Shown: positions 9,653-19,264 of the stretch, in pieces
Layout of the letters: each line of letters opens with the position of its first letter
Numbering within the stretch: the stretch's first letter is position 1
NCBI GenBank assembly: GCA_019637265.1
Contig: JAHBVY010000004.1
Location: 186,001 to 250,000, forward strand
Length of the DNA: 64,000 bases
Direction: 5' to 3'
Source of the DNA: Polyangiaceae bacterium
Lineage (GTDB): Bacteria; Myxococcota_A; Polyangia; Polyangiales; Polyangiaceae
Program-made: the position numbers and the translations under genes
The notes under the pieces: model-generated
The model's database searches: none
What the model was told of the DNA's origin: nothing
Seen by the model: only the letters and a program-made list of their open reading frames with translations

Positions 9653-10329
9653 CCCTGCGCGCCGCGCGACGGATCCCGCGGGAGGAGCTCCCGGCCACGC
9701 TCGGCACGCTGGCGGACCCACCAGCCACGGGCTCAGAAGGTATGGCCTCCATACTACCTCGCACCGGTCGCATCGCGCGCCAAGTGGAGCTCGACGCGGC
9801 GGAGCGCGCGCGCGCCCTGATCGCCAACGCGGAGGCCGAGGCTGCCGCGCACATCGCGCGCGCAGAGGCGGAGGCCAGCGGAGCGCGGCAGCGCGCGGAA
9901 GAGGCGGGGCGAGCGGAGGGCGCGGCGCGCACCGCGGCGCTCGCGGTGCGCCTGGCGGCCGAGGAGAGCATCCAAGAAGAGCGCCTGCTGGAGCGCGCGA
10001 TCACGATGGCGCAGCTGCTCGCGGAGCGACTGCTCGGCGAGGCGCTGGCGCTCGATCGGACGCGCGTGGTGGCGCTGGCGCGCACCGCGCTCAAGGAGAC
10101 GGGCGGCGCTCGTCAGGTCATCTTACATGCTCACCCAGAGGACGCCCAGACGCTCGAGGCAGAGCGCGGTCAGCTCGGTCTCCCAGCGGAGGCGGTGAGG
10201 ATCCTCGCGGACCCAGCGCGCACCCGGGGCAGCCTGCGGGTGGACACCGAGCTCGGGGTGCTCGACGCGGATCTCGCGCCACAGCTCGAGCGCTTGACGG
10301 CGCTGCTCAGGGAGAGCCTCCGCTCATGA
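9649..10329 (+). CDS. FliH/SctL-like stator protein
   Basis: 226 residues with a GTG start. A long Ala/Glu/Arg-rich coiled coil spans about 50-115. It is followed by a C-terminal domain with HPED (as in the PEDL region of FliH/YscL), ILADP, and GSLRVDTELGVLDADLAPQLERL. This matches the FliH/HrpE/YscL pattern in which the protein dimerises and binds the N-terminus of the export ATPase. V-ATPase subunit E has a similar shape and is the main alternative. No ATPase or other secretion gene is in the window. It overlaps both neighbours (GTGA upstream, ATGA downstream), so the three genes form a tight operon. Confidence 0.65.
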   Translation: MTLRAARRIPREELPATLGTLADPPATGSEGMASILPRTGRIARQVELDAAERARALIANAEAEAAAHIARAEAEASGARQRAEEAGRAEGAARTAALAVRLAAEESIQEERLLERAITMAQLLAERLLGEALALDRTRVVALARTALKETGGARQVILHAHPEDAQTLEAERGQLGLPAEAVRILADPARTRGSLRVDTELGVLDADLAPQLERLTALLRESLRS

Positions 10330-11507
10330 GCGAGCCCAGCTTCCCCGCGGCGCCGCCCTTCATTCCCCCGGGCAGCTCCGCGCCAACCGAAGGTCCGGCG
10401 AGCGGCTCGGCGCTAGATGGCTCGCTAGGTGACTCCGCGCCGAGCAGCAAAGTGAGGGGCTCCGCCCACGGTGCGCCCATGGATGAGCTGGAGCCCCCGT
10501 TCGCGCCCAAGGCGCGCACCAACGTGCTGCTCTTCTTCGCCACCGTGGCGAGCGTGTTCTACGTCGGCAGCGCCTACGCCGCGGGGCACTTCCGGCTCGA
10601 GTCCTTCGGGCAGGCGCTGGCCGCCGCGTGGATCTACGCGGTGCCGCTGATGGCGATTTTGCTGGCGCACGAGTTCGGGCACTACATTGCCGCGCGGATA
10701 CACAAGGTGCCGGCCTCCCTCCCCTATTTCCTGCCGCTGCCCATCTTGAACCCGTTCGGCACCTTGGGCGCGGTGATCGTGATGCCGGAGCGCATCCGGT
10801 CGCGCAACGCGCTGATGGACATCGGCGCGGCGGGCCCCATCGCTGGCATGGTGGTGGCCATCCCGCTGATGGCGCTGGGCATCCACCTCTCCGAGGTGGT
10901 CCCGAGCTTCGACTATGGGCTCGTGATCCACGAGGGGGACAGCCTGCTCTACTGGCTGCTCAAGCGGCTGGTGCTGGGGCCCATGCCGGAGGGCTACGAC
11001 ATCCAGACGCACCCGCTGGCGCTCGCCGCCTGGGTGGGCTTCTTCGTCACCTTCCTGAACTTGTTCCCCTACAGTCAGCTGGACGGCGGGCACATCGCCT
11101 ACGCGCTCTTGGGTGAGCGGCAGAACCGCTTCGCGCGCTGGGTGCGCTACGCGCCGCTGGTGCTCGCGGTGTACAACTTCGCGGCGCACGGCGTGCCCGC
11201 CATCAGCGCCTACCTGGCGAGCGGCCCCAGCGGGAACCGAGAGCTCGCGTACCTGGCCCCCATCGCCACCAGCGTGAACTGGGTGTTCCTGTTCGGGCTC
11301 TTGTGGTTCATGAGCCGCCGGGTAGGGCCAGGGCACCCGCCGGTGGACGATGAGCGCCTGTCACCGGGGCGGGCGCTGGTGGGGATCGTCAGCCTGGTGA
11401 TCTTCCTCTTGGTGTTCATCCCCACCCCCTGGATGCAAGCCTGGCTAGGCCCCGCGCCGCCGGCGACGGCCGAGCCAGAGCAGGCCAGCCACGCCAGAGG
11501 CCGCTAG
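10326..11507 (+). CDS. site-2 protease family (M50) zinc metalloprotease
   Basis: A 393-residue polytopic membrane protein. A Pro/Ser-rich cytosolic N-terminus (1-60) precedes about seven hydrophobic segments. The zinc motif HEFGH lies at residues 115-119 inside a helix. The second site is LDGGH at about 252-256, and NPFGTLGAV lies between them. These are the hallmarks of intramembrane S2P proteases, which cut membrane-anchored regulators. There is no PDZ domain, so it is closer to the EGY/plant-like S2P type than to RseP. The ATG overlaps the SctL-like stop. Its 3' end overlaps the convergent M15 gene by 63 bp. Confidence 0.88.
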   Translation: MSEPSFPAAPPFIPPGSSAPTEGPASGSALDGSLGDSAPSSKVRGSAHGAPMDELEPPFAPKARTNVLLFFATVASVFYVGSAYAAGHFRLESFGQALAAAWIYAVPLMAILLAHEFGHYIAARIHKVPASLPYFLPLPILNPFGTLGAVIVMPERIRSRNALMDIGAAGPIAGMVVAIPLMALGIHLSEVVPSFDYGLVIHEGDSLLYWLLKRLVLGPMPEGYDIQTHPLALAAWVGFFVTFLNLFPYSQLDGGHIAYALLGERQNRFARWVRYAPLVLAVYNFAAHGVPAISAYLASGPSGNRELAYLAPIATSVNWVFLFGLLWFMSRRVGPGHPPVDDERLSPGRALVGIVSLVIFLLVFIPTPWMQAWLGPAPPATAEPEQASHARGR

Positions 11508-12830
11508 CCCCAGCCCCGAGAGGGAGCCGACGCCGGGCGCGCTCACCGAGCAGCTCGAGTCCTGGTTCGCCGGCCTGAGCCCGCGCGAGCTGCCACCACC
11601 CATCGCGCCACCGGCGCCACCGGCGCCACCCGCGCCGCTCCCCGCTGCGCCCGCCAGCGAACCACCGAAGCCGCCGGCGCCCGGCTGACCCCCGGAGCCG
11701 CCCGCGGGCTCACAAGTTGCTACGTGGAAACGCAGCGCCACCTCGGCGCCGAACGGCTGCGCGCCGTCGGCCAGCTGCCAGCGGCTCTCGTAGTCGCCCG
11801 GCGCGCTGGGCGCCGTCGCGCTGAACTCGAAGCGCACCCGGCGGCAGCCCACGGTGTTGCAGTCGCCCCCCACCGGGTCCACCTCGGGGTTGCTGCTGTC
11901 GTTCAAAGACCAGCTGCTCACGCCGAGCAGCGGATCGGGCGCGCCACCCACGGTGGTCAGGCGCACCGACTCACCCGGCGTGGAGCCGCTCACGTCGCGC
12001 CAAGCGGTGTCCCCGGTGTTGGTCAGCTCGAACCAATAGCTGAAGCTGTCCCCAGCGCAGGCGAGGTAGTCCGCCTCGAAGGTCATGTCCTCTTCCAGGT
12101 CACTGCCGTGCAGCGCAAGCTCCGCGGCGAGCACTGGTTCTGGACCCTGACAACCTCCGATGGGGAAGCCCGCCGCGGGGGCCTGCGCCAGGCGCGACGC
12201 GGTCTGTGGGCCATACTGACCATCTTCCGCGATCGGGTCCTCCGGGTGATTCAGGTTCCACAGCCGCTGCATCGCGAGCACCGCGTCGGCGCGCCCGTCG
12301 GTGCCAGGGCAGTCGAAGTGCACGGGATCCGAAGCGCCGAGCCACACGCAGCCGGCGCTCTCCAGCGCGCTCCGGGCGGCGCTGTAGTTCTGCACGTCCA
12401 CCGCGCGCCCCGTCTGGTGGTTGCTGCGGCCGGGCTGCGCCGCCAAGGCGCAGGCGCCGGAGTGGTACAGCACGTACTGGTCAGCCAGCGTGCGGAAGGC
12501 GCTGTTGATGGTGAGCGGCGTGCGCGCCGCCGCGGCCCACAGCGCGTCGCGAGCGCTCGCCTGGAGGTAGGTGTGGATGCGGCTGCTCGACAGCGTGATG
12601 CCCGCGTGCGGGGCGAAGGTGACGAAGGCGCCTGGGCGCAGGCACATTTGTGTCTCCGCCAGCTGCTGTGAGATCCCTTCGAGCCCCGCGGTGCTGCACT
12701 GCCGGCGCGCTGCGATGTCAGCCACGGTTTGCGCCGAGGCGGCACCTGAGACGAACAGCGTGAGCGCCGAGAGGCCCAACCCGAGCGCCGCCCGGAGACC
12801 CCAACCACCCAGAGGATAAAGCGCCCGCAT
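11445..12830 (-). CDS. secreted M15-type peptidase with MYXO-CTERM-like tail
   Basis: 461 residues from the ATG at 12830, chosen because the signal peptide follows at once (cleavage near ASAQ, 31-34). The catalytic domain reads SAFR, then SNHQTGRAVD with zinc ligands His138 and Asp145, and DPVHF with His171. This is the VanY/DacB layout of D,D- or L,D-carboxypeptidases acting on peptidoglycan peptides. A peptidoglycan-binding-like stretch (GQYGPQTASRLAQ) and an Ig-like domain (ELTNTGDTAW) follow. A Gly-rich linker leads to a Cys, a hydrophobic helix and RRRRRGA, like the MYXO-CTERM surface-sorting signal. Confidence 0.85.
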   Translation of the reverse strand: MRALYPLGGWGLRAALGLGLSALTLFVSGAASAQTVADIAARRQCSTAGLEGISQQLAETQMCLRPGAFVTFAPHAGITLSSSRIHTYLQASARDALWAAAARTPLTINSAFRTLADQYVLYHSGACALAAQPGRSNHQTGRAVDVQNYSAARSALESAGCVWLGASDPVHFDCPGTDGRADAVLAMQRLWNLNHPEDPIAEDGQYGPQTASRLAQAPAAGFPIGGCQGPEPVLAAELALHGSDLEEDMTFEADYLACAGDSFSYWFELTNTGDTAWRDVSGSTPGESVRLTTVGGAPDPLLGVSSWSLNDSSNPEVDPVGGDCNTVGCRRVRFEFSATAPSAPGDYESRWQLADGAQPFGAEVALRFHVATCEPAGGSGGQPGAGGFGGSLAGAAGSGAGGAGGAGGAMGGGSSRGLRPANQDSSCSVSAPGVGSLSGLGLAASGVAGLLWLGRRRRRGA

Positions 12831-13077
12831 ACGGTGAATGTTCCCCCTGCGGCCCGCGGGCCGCCAATGGATTCCCAAGCCACGCGCGGGCGCTCCAGCG
12901 CCAGCGCAGTTTTTCGACCGAGCCGCGCGCCGCCGAACGCTGGGTCGGAGCGCCGGTCGCTGCGCTCAGCGGGGGCCAACCCCCGAAAAAACATGCGTTT
13001 CGAGCGTGGACACCCACCCACGCAAGTCCCCCACGATTCAGTTAGCCTGACGAACTGTTCGCGCCCCAGGCGCCTGC

Positions 13078-13572
13078 TCAGCCCTTCAGCTCGGCGAACT
13101 TCTGCGCCAGCGCCTGACACACGGCGGGCGGTGCGTAGCGGCTCACGTCGCCTCCGTGGCTCGCGATTTCTCGCACCAGCGAGGCTGAGATGAAGCCGTA
13201 GTTCGCGCGCGTGGGGAGGAACACGGTGTCCAGCTCCGGGTGCAGGTCCGCGTTGGCGTGGGCGATCTGCAGCTCGTACTCGAAGTCCGTCGCGGCGCGC
13301 AGCCCGCGCACGATGACGCGCGCACCCACCTCACGACCGTAGTCCACCAGCAGCCCCGAGAATGAGCTCACCCGCACGTTCGGGAACGGCCGGCACACCT
13401 CGCGCAGCAGCACCAGGCGCTCCTCCACGTTGAAGAGCGCCTTGCGCGTGGGGTGGATCCCGATCGCGACGACCACCTCGTGGAACAGGTGCGAGGCGCG
13501 CTCCACCAAATCCAGGTGGCCGTGGGTCGGCGGATCGAAGCTGCCAGCGTAGATCGCGAGCTGCGGGGTCAT
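13078..13572 (-). CDS. coaD: phosphopantetheine adenylyltransferase
   Basis: The 164-residue length is standard for bacterial CoaD, which transfers AMP from ATP to 4'-phosphopantetheine in the penultimate step of coenzyme A synthesis. The nucleotidyl-transferase motif is GSFDPPTHGH (residues 10-19). The family blocks IVRGLRAATDFEYE and the ISASLVREI region are intact. The ATG start gives the typical N-terminus. It lies 33 bp from the end of the next gene on the same strand and may share its transcript. Confidence 0.97.
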   Translation of the reverse strand: MTPQLAIYAGSFDPPTHGHLDLVERASHLFHEVVVAIGIHPTRKALFNVEERLVLLREVCRPFPNVRVSSFSGLLVDYGREVGARVIVRGLRAATDFEYELQIAHANADLHPELDTVFLPTRANYGFISASLVREIASHGGDVSRYAPPAVCQALAQKFAELKG

Positions 13573-13605
13573 GTCGTACTTATACGCGATCCTGACGGCG
13601 CACGA

Positions 13606-15030
13606 TCACTCGTCGTCGTCCGCGCCCGGAGCACCCGGAGCGCCCGGCGGACCCTCCAGAGTCGGGGGCTTGAGCTCCTTGCCCTCGGGCTCCTCCTCGG
13701 CCGGCGGCGCCTCGGGCGGCGCCATGCGCGCTGGGTGATCTTCCAGCCACAGCGCGCGGCCACCGTCGTGCAGCGTGATGCGGAACGCGGCGAACAGCGG
13801 CGCCCCGATGGTGCCGTCGATCTGCATCTCGAGGTCCGTGGGCGGCTCCGCCAGGTGCACTGCCTCCACGTTGGGCAGGGCGAAGGCGCCGAGCTGCATG
13901 AACGGGATCACGCCGCGCTTCAGCTGGGGCGCACCCGGCACCGCCTGCAAGCTCGCGAGGGTGACGCCCGCCTTCTTCCAGCCAGTCTCCGCGAAGGCGA
14001 ACGGGAAGTTCATGGAGGTGTCCACGAACAGCGCCGCGTGGGGCGAGCTCGCCTCGCGCCCGAGCGCGCTGCGCATCACCATGCCGCCCCCGCGAACGTA
14101 AGCTACTCTGACGGTTGTCGCGGCGGGCGGCGGGGGTGGCTCGAAGCTTCGTACGACGAACTGACCACCCTCGAAGTCGAAGGTGGGGTGGATGTGGCGC
14201 AAGAGGTTCACGCCGAGCAGCACCTTGATGGGCGCGTTCATCTGGCGCGAGAGGCCGGAGAGGTCCTTGGTGATGGCGGGGACGTCCTTCACCTCCAGGT
14301 GGGAGGCGTCCGGCTGACGCGTGTCGCCGAAGCGCAGGGAAATCCACGCAGGATCGCCGCTGCCGTCGATCACCGTCTCGGCGTAGCCCGTGTGCACCAG
14401 GCCGAGCCCCTCCTCGCCGTTCACCTCCACCGGGATGATCAAGGAGAGGTTCGTTTGACTGACGCGCGGCATCTCCCCGTAGCCGAGCATGCCGCCGGAG
14501 AGCCGAAACGGGGTGCGCCCACCGCCGCGCCGGGCGAGCTTGGCGACGTTCTCCGCCCACTCGTCGCGCACGCCGGGGTCCGCGAGCAGCGCCTCCAGCT
14601 CGTCAGCTGCCCGATCGATACGCCCAGCGTACCAATGGGCGCGCCCGCGCAGGCCCCGCGCCTCCCCGGTGTCGAGCCCTTGCAGCAGCTCCACGCAGCG
14701 GTCGTAGTCGAGCTTCGCCAGCGCGACGCGCGCGCCGAGCATCCGTACGTCTTCGTGCTCGGGCGCGATGCGCAGCGCGCTCGCCACGGCGCTCTCCGCG
14801 TCCGCGATGTCCGCCCCCCGGAAGCTCTCGAGGCCGCGATCGTACCACTTCTTCGCGAGCGGCGGGAACGCAGGGTCCGCGCCGGAGGAGCCCGCCGGCC
14901 CACAGGCGATGAGCGCCGGCCCACAGGCGACGAGCGCTGGCAGCAGCGCGAGCCGAGCCGCCGATTGGACGCGGGGCAGGCCGGGGAGCGCGCGCACGAG
15001 CGGCGCGACGAAACGAGCGGTTCGATCCAA
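13606..15030 (-). CDS. TPR plus retropepsin-like lipoprotein with altered active site
   Basis: 474 residues. The signal region contains two consecutive lipobox candidates (LVAC Cys36 and LIAC Cys43) created by a short duplication. TPR-like helices follow (about 57-165). Two aspartyl-protease-like lobes come next. In the first, the expected DTG/DSG triad is HTG (213-215), so the catalytic aspartate is missing. The second has DTS (337-339) and a closing IGAPLF...LHDGG segment. The protein is probably a periplasmic binding or scaffold protein rather than an active protease. The C-terminal 50 residues are Pro/Glu-rich and disordered. Start: ATG with the signal peptide soon after. Confidence 0.75.
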   Translation of the reverse strand: MDRTARFVAPLVRALPGLPRVQSAARLALLPALVACGPALIACGPAGSSGADPAFPPLAKKWYDRGLESFRGADIADAESAVASALRIAPEHEDVRMLGARVALAKLDYDRCVELLQGLDTGEARGLRGRAHWYAGRIDRAADELEALLADPGVRDEWAENVAKLARRGGGRTPFRLSGGMLGYGEMPRVSQTNLSLIIPVEVNGEEGLGLVHTGYAETVIDGSGDPAWISLRFGDTRQPDASHLEVKDVPAITKDLSGLSRQMNAPIKVLLGVNLLRHIHPTFDFEGGQFVVRSFEPPPPPAATTVRVAYVRGGGMVMRSALGREASSPHAALFVDTSMNFPFAFAETGWKKAGVTLASLQAVPGAPQLKRGVIPFMQLGAFALPNVEAVHLAEPPTDLEMQIDGTIGAPLFAAFRITLHDGGRALWLEDHPARMAPPEAPPAEEEPEGKELKPPTLEGPPGAPGAPGADDDE

Positions 15031-15237
15031 GCGGTCCTCCTAAGACGCCCGAAGGCGCGAGCGTCGCCATAGCCCGACTCTTGCCAGCGGTCGAGCCGCG
15101 CGGTGCGGGCGATGCGCGCTTGGAGACCGTCGCCAGCCGAGCGGTGAGTAGCGCCGCGGCTCCGCGATGATCCAGGCACTTGGTGGCCTGGACCGCCCGC
15201 CGTGCGTCACGCCGCCGCGTGCTAAGCTCGCGCTGAC

Positions 15238-15993
15238 GTGACGAGTCAGGGGGAGCCCCCGAGTACAGGAGCCAAGCAGGGCGGAGGGCGCGCCGCGCAG
15301 GGCGGGGTGCGCCGCGACTCTGTCATCAGCGACTCAACCCGCAGCGGCTCCGCCAGCAACGGCTCCGTCAGCAGCCACTCCGGCGCCAACGACGACAGGC
15401 AGAGCGGGGTGCGCACCGCGAGCGGGAACGTGCTGAGCCTGCCCGTGCTGGTGCTGAACCGCTATTTCATGCCGCTCCGGCTCACCACGACGCGCCGCGC
15501 GCTGCTCTTGCTCTACGCAGGCGCAGCCCGGGCGCTGGACGAAGGCGAGCTCTACTCCTTCCCGGAGTGGCTCGCGCTACCCACCAGGCCGCAGGACGAC
15601 GTGGTCCCCCTGGTGAACGGCGCGCTGCGCGTGCCGCGCGTGCTTCAGCTGGCGCGCTACGACAAACACCCGCGCGTCGAGCTGCGGCTCACCCGAAAGA
15701 ACCTGCTGCTGCGCGACGAGGGGCGCTGCCAGTATTGCGGCGCCCAGCCCACCCCCCGCGATTTGAACGTCGATCACGTGCTCCCGCGCAGCCGCGGCGG
15801 CCGCGACAGCTGGGAGAACCTCGTCATCTCATGCAAGCGCTGTAACCTCACCAAGGGCCAGCGCACCCCGGAAGAGGCCAACATGCGCCTCCGCGCGCGC
15901 CCGAGCCGCCCGCGTTGGTCCACCACCACCCACATCTTGCTGAGCTCCAAGCACCCCTACGCGGAGTGGGAGCCCTTCCTGCAAACCGGCTGA
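15238..15993 (+). CDS. HNH endonuclease
   Basis: 251 residues from a GTG. The first 64 are Ser/Gly/Asn-rich and low in complexity. The core begins LSLPVLVLN. An HNH nuclease domain has zinc cysteines Cys164 and Cys167 (CQYC), catalytic VDH at 178-180, the asparagine in WENLV, and Cys199/Cys202 in CKRCN. This matches the common family of stand-alone HNH proteins with the RSRGGxDSWENLV signature. The target is unknown, and such genes are often housekeeping-like and not mobile. A true start closer to the core is possible because the N-terminal extension is unusual. Confidence 0.92.
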   Translation: MTSQGEPPSTGAKQGGGRAAQGGVRRDSVISDSTRSGSASNGSVSSHSGANDDRQSGVRTASGNVLSLPVLVLNRYFMPLRLTTTRRALLLLYAGAARALDEGELYSFPEWLALPTRPQDDVVPLVNGALRVPRVLQLARYDKHPRVELRLTRKNLLLRDEGRCQYCGAQPTPRDLNVDHVLPRSRGGRDSWENLVISCKRCNLTKGQRTPEEANMRLRARPSRPRWSTTTHILLSSKHPYAEWEPFLQTG

Positions 15994-16017
15994 GTCGCCA
16001 AGTGGTATAAGCGCCCC

Positions 16018-16575
16018 ATGCGAGCCCTGCTCACCGCGATCACCCTCTCCTTGGTTGGCTGCAGCGCCACCACCCTGCGCGCCACGGCTCCGGAAGAGCC
16101 CGCGGAGACGGAGGCGCGGCCTCCCGATCTGAGCGGCGGCGCGAGCCCGAGTGGCGGCGACTCATCGAGCGCCTCTGCTGGCGACACCCCCACCGGCGAT
16201 CGCCCCGCGAGCCGCACCGACTGCCCGCTGGACACCAAGAGCGGCGCGGACGCCGCCGAGACGGCGGGCGTCGCTGGTCAGCCGCGCGACATCGAGGTGA
16301 TGCAGAAGGTGGTCAGCGCGCACCGTGGCTGCGTCCGCCGCTGCTACGAATCGCTGCGCGCCAAGCAGCCTGATTTAGCAGGTGACCTGACAATGACGCT
16401 GGAGATCACGCCCACCGGCGAGGTGAAGGAGGCGAAGCTGAACGCCGAGCGCAGCAACCTGACGAACGCCGAGCTCGTCAGCTGCGCTGCCGGGGTGCTG
16501 AAACAGCTCAAATTCCCTGACCATCCCAAGGGCTTCGAGAGCACGCTGAACTACCCCTTCAATTTCCAGCCCTGA
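16018..16575 (+). CDS. AgmX/PglI C-terminal-domain lipoprotein
   Basis: 185 residues. The signal peptide has lipobox cysteine Cys15 (LVGC). A Ser/Gly/Asp-rich linker runs to about 75. The C-terminal domain carries VVSAHRGCVRRCYESL, the G-D-L-T-M strand, the ITPTGEVKEAKL motif and the closing YPFNFQP. This pattern is typical of the myxobacterial AgmX/PglI (TonB-C-like) family linked to gliding and envelope complexes. It is likely periplasmic and interacts with an envelope partner. The specific machine is unknown. Confidence 0.85.
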   Translation: MRALLTAITLSLVGCSATTLRATAPEEPAETEARPPDLSGGASPSGGDSSSASAGDTPTGDRPASRTDCPLDTKSGADAAETAGVAGQPRDIEVMQKVVSAHRGCVRRCYESLRAKQPDLAGDLTMTLEITPTGEVKEAKLNAERSNLTNAELVSCAAGVLKQLKFPDHPKGFESTLNYPFNFQP

Positions 16576-16701
16576 GCAGGCATCCCCCAAGACGAGGCGC
16601 TGGCTCGGATGGCCGACGACACCGACCGCGCTGGGCCCCCGAAGGTGGCACGGGAGGTGCAGTGCTGCCGCGCGCCTAGCCAGGCGATCGAGCGCTAACG
16701 C

Positions 16702-19227
16702 ATGCCTACTAACTTCTTCGACCGACTGTTTCATCGGCTCGGGCAATTTCAGGTCAAGCACCCGCTCTGGATGCTGCTGTTCTCGGTGATCAGCCTGATC
16801 CCCACGGGCTACCTCGCCAGCAAGCTCACGCTGCGGAGCGGCTTCAACGAGCTACTCCCGGACGGCAAGCCGAGTGTGGTGGAAATGCGACGCGTGAACC
16901 AGCGGCTTGCCTCCGCATCCACGCTGACGGTGGTGGTCACCGGCTCGAGCCCGGAGGGCCTCAAGCGCCTGATCGACGCGCTCTCACCGCGGCTCCGCGA
17001 GCTGCCCCCAGAGTACGTCGTCGGGGTGGATGACGGCACCCGCGCGGTGCGCGCCTTCTTCGAGGAGAACAAGCACCTCTACGCCGACCTCAAGGACATC
17101 CAGCAGATCCACGATGAGGTGGAGGAGCGTTACGACTACGAGGTCCAGAAGGCGGCCGGCACCTCGCTCGACTTGGACGATGACGAGCCGCCGGATCTCT
17201 CGGCGGAGAGCCTGAAGAAGCGCTTCCAGCGCAAGGTGGATGAGGCGAACGCCAAGGCGCCGGGGACGGACGGTTACTACATCGGCGAGGAGGGCAAGCT
17301 CGGCGCCATCCTGGTGCGCACGCCCCTTGGCAGCGGTAGTCAGGAGGCCTTTGATTTAGTCAAGCGCGTCGAGGCGCTGGTCGCCGAGATCAATCCCCAG
17401 GCGTGGGACCCCAGCATCGAGGTGCACTTCACCGGCAACCTGATCACCAGCGCCGAGCAGCAGCGCGTGATCACGAATGACCTCATCGACATCGGTGGGC
17501 TCGGGGTGGGGCTGATCCTGGGCACGGTGTTCTTGTTCTTCTTCCGGTTCCGCGTGCTGTTCGCGCTCGCGTACACCATCATCGCCGGCACCGTCTGGTC
17601 CTTCGCTTTTGCGTATGTGAACGTCGGCTACCTGAACCTCGCCACCGGCTTCCTCGCCAGCATCATCGTCGGCAACGGCATCAACTTCAGCATCATCTAC
17701 CTGGCGCGCTACATGGAGGCGCGGCGCGATGAATCGAAGGACATTCAGGCTTCGATCATCATCGCCCACCTGGAGACGTACCGCGCCACGCTGGCCGCCT
17801 CCGCCGCCGCTGGCATCGCCTACGGCTCCCTGGCGGTCACGGATTTCCGCGGCTTCAAGCACTTCGGGGTGATCGCCGGCATCGGCATGCTGCTCTGCTG
17901 GGTCTCCACCTACGTCGTCTTGCCGCCCATCCTCGCGCTCGCTGAGCGGCTGAGCCCGATGTACGTCGCCGGCAAGCTCACCTGGCGCGACCGGCTCCGC
18001 GGCTACTACGGCCACCCCTTCGCCTGGAGCGTGCGCCGCTTCCCCCGCACGCTCTCCATCGTCGGCTGCGGCCTGGGCCTCGTGTTCTTCGTGCTGTCCG
18101 TGAAATACTTCATCGATGGCCCCATGGAGTACGACCTCGCCAACATCCGCAACGAGGCGACCTCCCCCACCTCCGCCGGGCTCTTGTCGCGCCGCGTGGA
18201 TAAAATCGTAGGGCGCCTGGGGCAAGACGGTAAGGCCATCGTCACCGATCGGCTCGATCAAGTGGAGCCGCTGGTCGCCGAGCTGAATCGCCGTAAAGAG
18301 GCGGCCCCCGAGGACAAAAAGCCGTTCGAGAAGGTCGTCAGCATCTTTGAGCTCTTACCGGAAGATCAGGAGAAGAAGCTCGAGCTCCTGAAGGCGACTC
18401 AGGGCCTGCTCGAGCGCGCGCGGCGGCGCGGCTTCATCTCCGATGAAGACTGGAAGAGCATCTCCGAGCACATCCCGAAGGAGCTCACCACCATCGGCAT
18501 CGAGCAGCTCCCGGAGCTGGTCGCGCGTTCCTTCATGGAAAAAGATGGTACGCGCGGGCGCGTGGTCTACATCGTGCCCAAGGAGGGGCGCAGCGTCTAC
18601 GACGCGCATTACCTCATGCTGTGGGCCGACAGCTACCGTGAGGTCACCTTACCGAATGGCGACGTGATCCACGGCTCCGGCGATTCAGTCATCTTCGCTG
18701 ACATGCTGCGCGCCATCGAGGAGGACGCGCCCATCGCCGCGCTGCTCAGCTTGGTGGGCACCGTAGGCGCTATTTTGATCGCCTTCCGTGGCCGGCGCGC
18801 GGGCTGGGCGGCGCTGTTCTCGCTGATCCTCGGGCTCGCCTATCAAATTGGCTACCTCGCCGCCCTCGACATCAAGCTGAACTTCCTCAGCTTCGTCGCG
18901 GTGCCGGTCGGCATTGGTGTGGGAGCTGACTATTGCATCAACACCATGAAGCGCTACGAGCTGACCGGCTACGAGGGCCTCGAGCAGATGCTGGTGGAGA
19001 CAGGGGGCGCGGTCACCGTGTGCGCGCTCACCACCATCCTGGGCTACGTCGCCTTGATGGGCAGCATCAACCGCGCGGTGTCGAGCTTCGGCCTGGTCGC
19101 CGCGGTGGGGGAAATCGGCGGGCTCTTGGCGGTGATGCTGGTCTTGCCCGCGATGCTGCGCTGGCGCGCCATCCGCGCCGGCCTCGTGAAGGAAGGCGAG
19201 GCCGCGACCGACGCCACGCCCAAGTAG
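16702..19227 (+). CDS. MMPL/RND-superfamily exporter
   Basis: 841 residues with two RND half-repeats. A first helix (about 19-39) is followed by a large periplasmic domain (40-255), then a cluster of helices (about 260-420), another helix near 450, a second periplasmic domain (470-675) and a final helical cluster (678-822). GNGINFSIIYLARY in the first cluster and GVGADYCINTMKRYE in the second are the two positions of the MMPL/HpnN signature, with the conserved GxxxD/N motif in helix 4/10. It should move lipids or hydrophobic compounds using the proton gradient. No periplasmic adaptor is adjacent. Confidence 0.9.
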   Translation: MPTNFFDRLFHRLGQFQVKHPLWMLLFSVISLIPTGYLASKLTLRSGFNELLPDGKPSVVEMRRVNQRLASASTLTVVVTGSSPEGLKRLIDALSPRLRELPPEYVVGVDDGTRAVRAFFEENKHLYADLKDIQQIHDEVEERYDYEVQKAAGTSLDLDDDEPPDLSAESLKKRFQRKVDEANAKAPGTDGYYIGEEGKLGAILVRTPLGSGSQEAFDLVKRVEALVAEINPQAWDPSIEVHFTGNLITSAEQQRVITNDLIDIGGLGVGLILGTVFLFFFRFRVLFALAYTIIAGTVWSFAFAYVNVGYLNLATGFLASIIVGNGINFSIIYLARYMEARRDESKDIQASIIIAHLETYRATLAASAAAGIAYGSLAVTDFRGFKHFGVIAGIGMLLCWVSTYVVLPPILALAERLSPMYVAGKLTWRDRLRGYYGHPFAWSVRRFPRTLSIVGCGLGLVFFVLSVKYFIDGPMEYDLANIRNEATSPTSAGLLSRRVDKIVGRLGQDGKAIVTDRLDQVEPLVAELNRRKEAAPEDKKPFEKVVSIFELLPEDQEKKLELLKATQGLLERARRRGFISDEDWKSISEHIPKELTTIGIEQLPELVARSFMEKDGTRGRVVYIVPKEGRSVYDAHYLMLWADSYREVTLPNGDVIHGSGDSVIFADMLRAIEEDAPIAALLSLVGTVGAILIAFRGRRAGWAALFSLILGLAYQIGYLAALDIKLNFLSFVAVPVGIGVGADYCINTMKRYELTGYEGLEQMLVETGGAVTVCALTTILGYVALMGSINRAVSSFGLVAAVGEIGGLLAVMLVLPAMLRWRAIRAGLVKEGEAATDATPK

Positions 19228-19264
19228 CGCAGTCCGAGCAGCCGCGAGATCGCCGGGATTTTTT

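Noticed and set aside
13453..15072. Long plus-strand open frame (539 codons) over the coaD and retropepsin-like genes
   Set aside because: It is antisense to two well-supported genes, has Arg/His/Gly-rich shadow composition and no domain.
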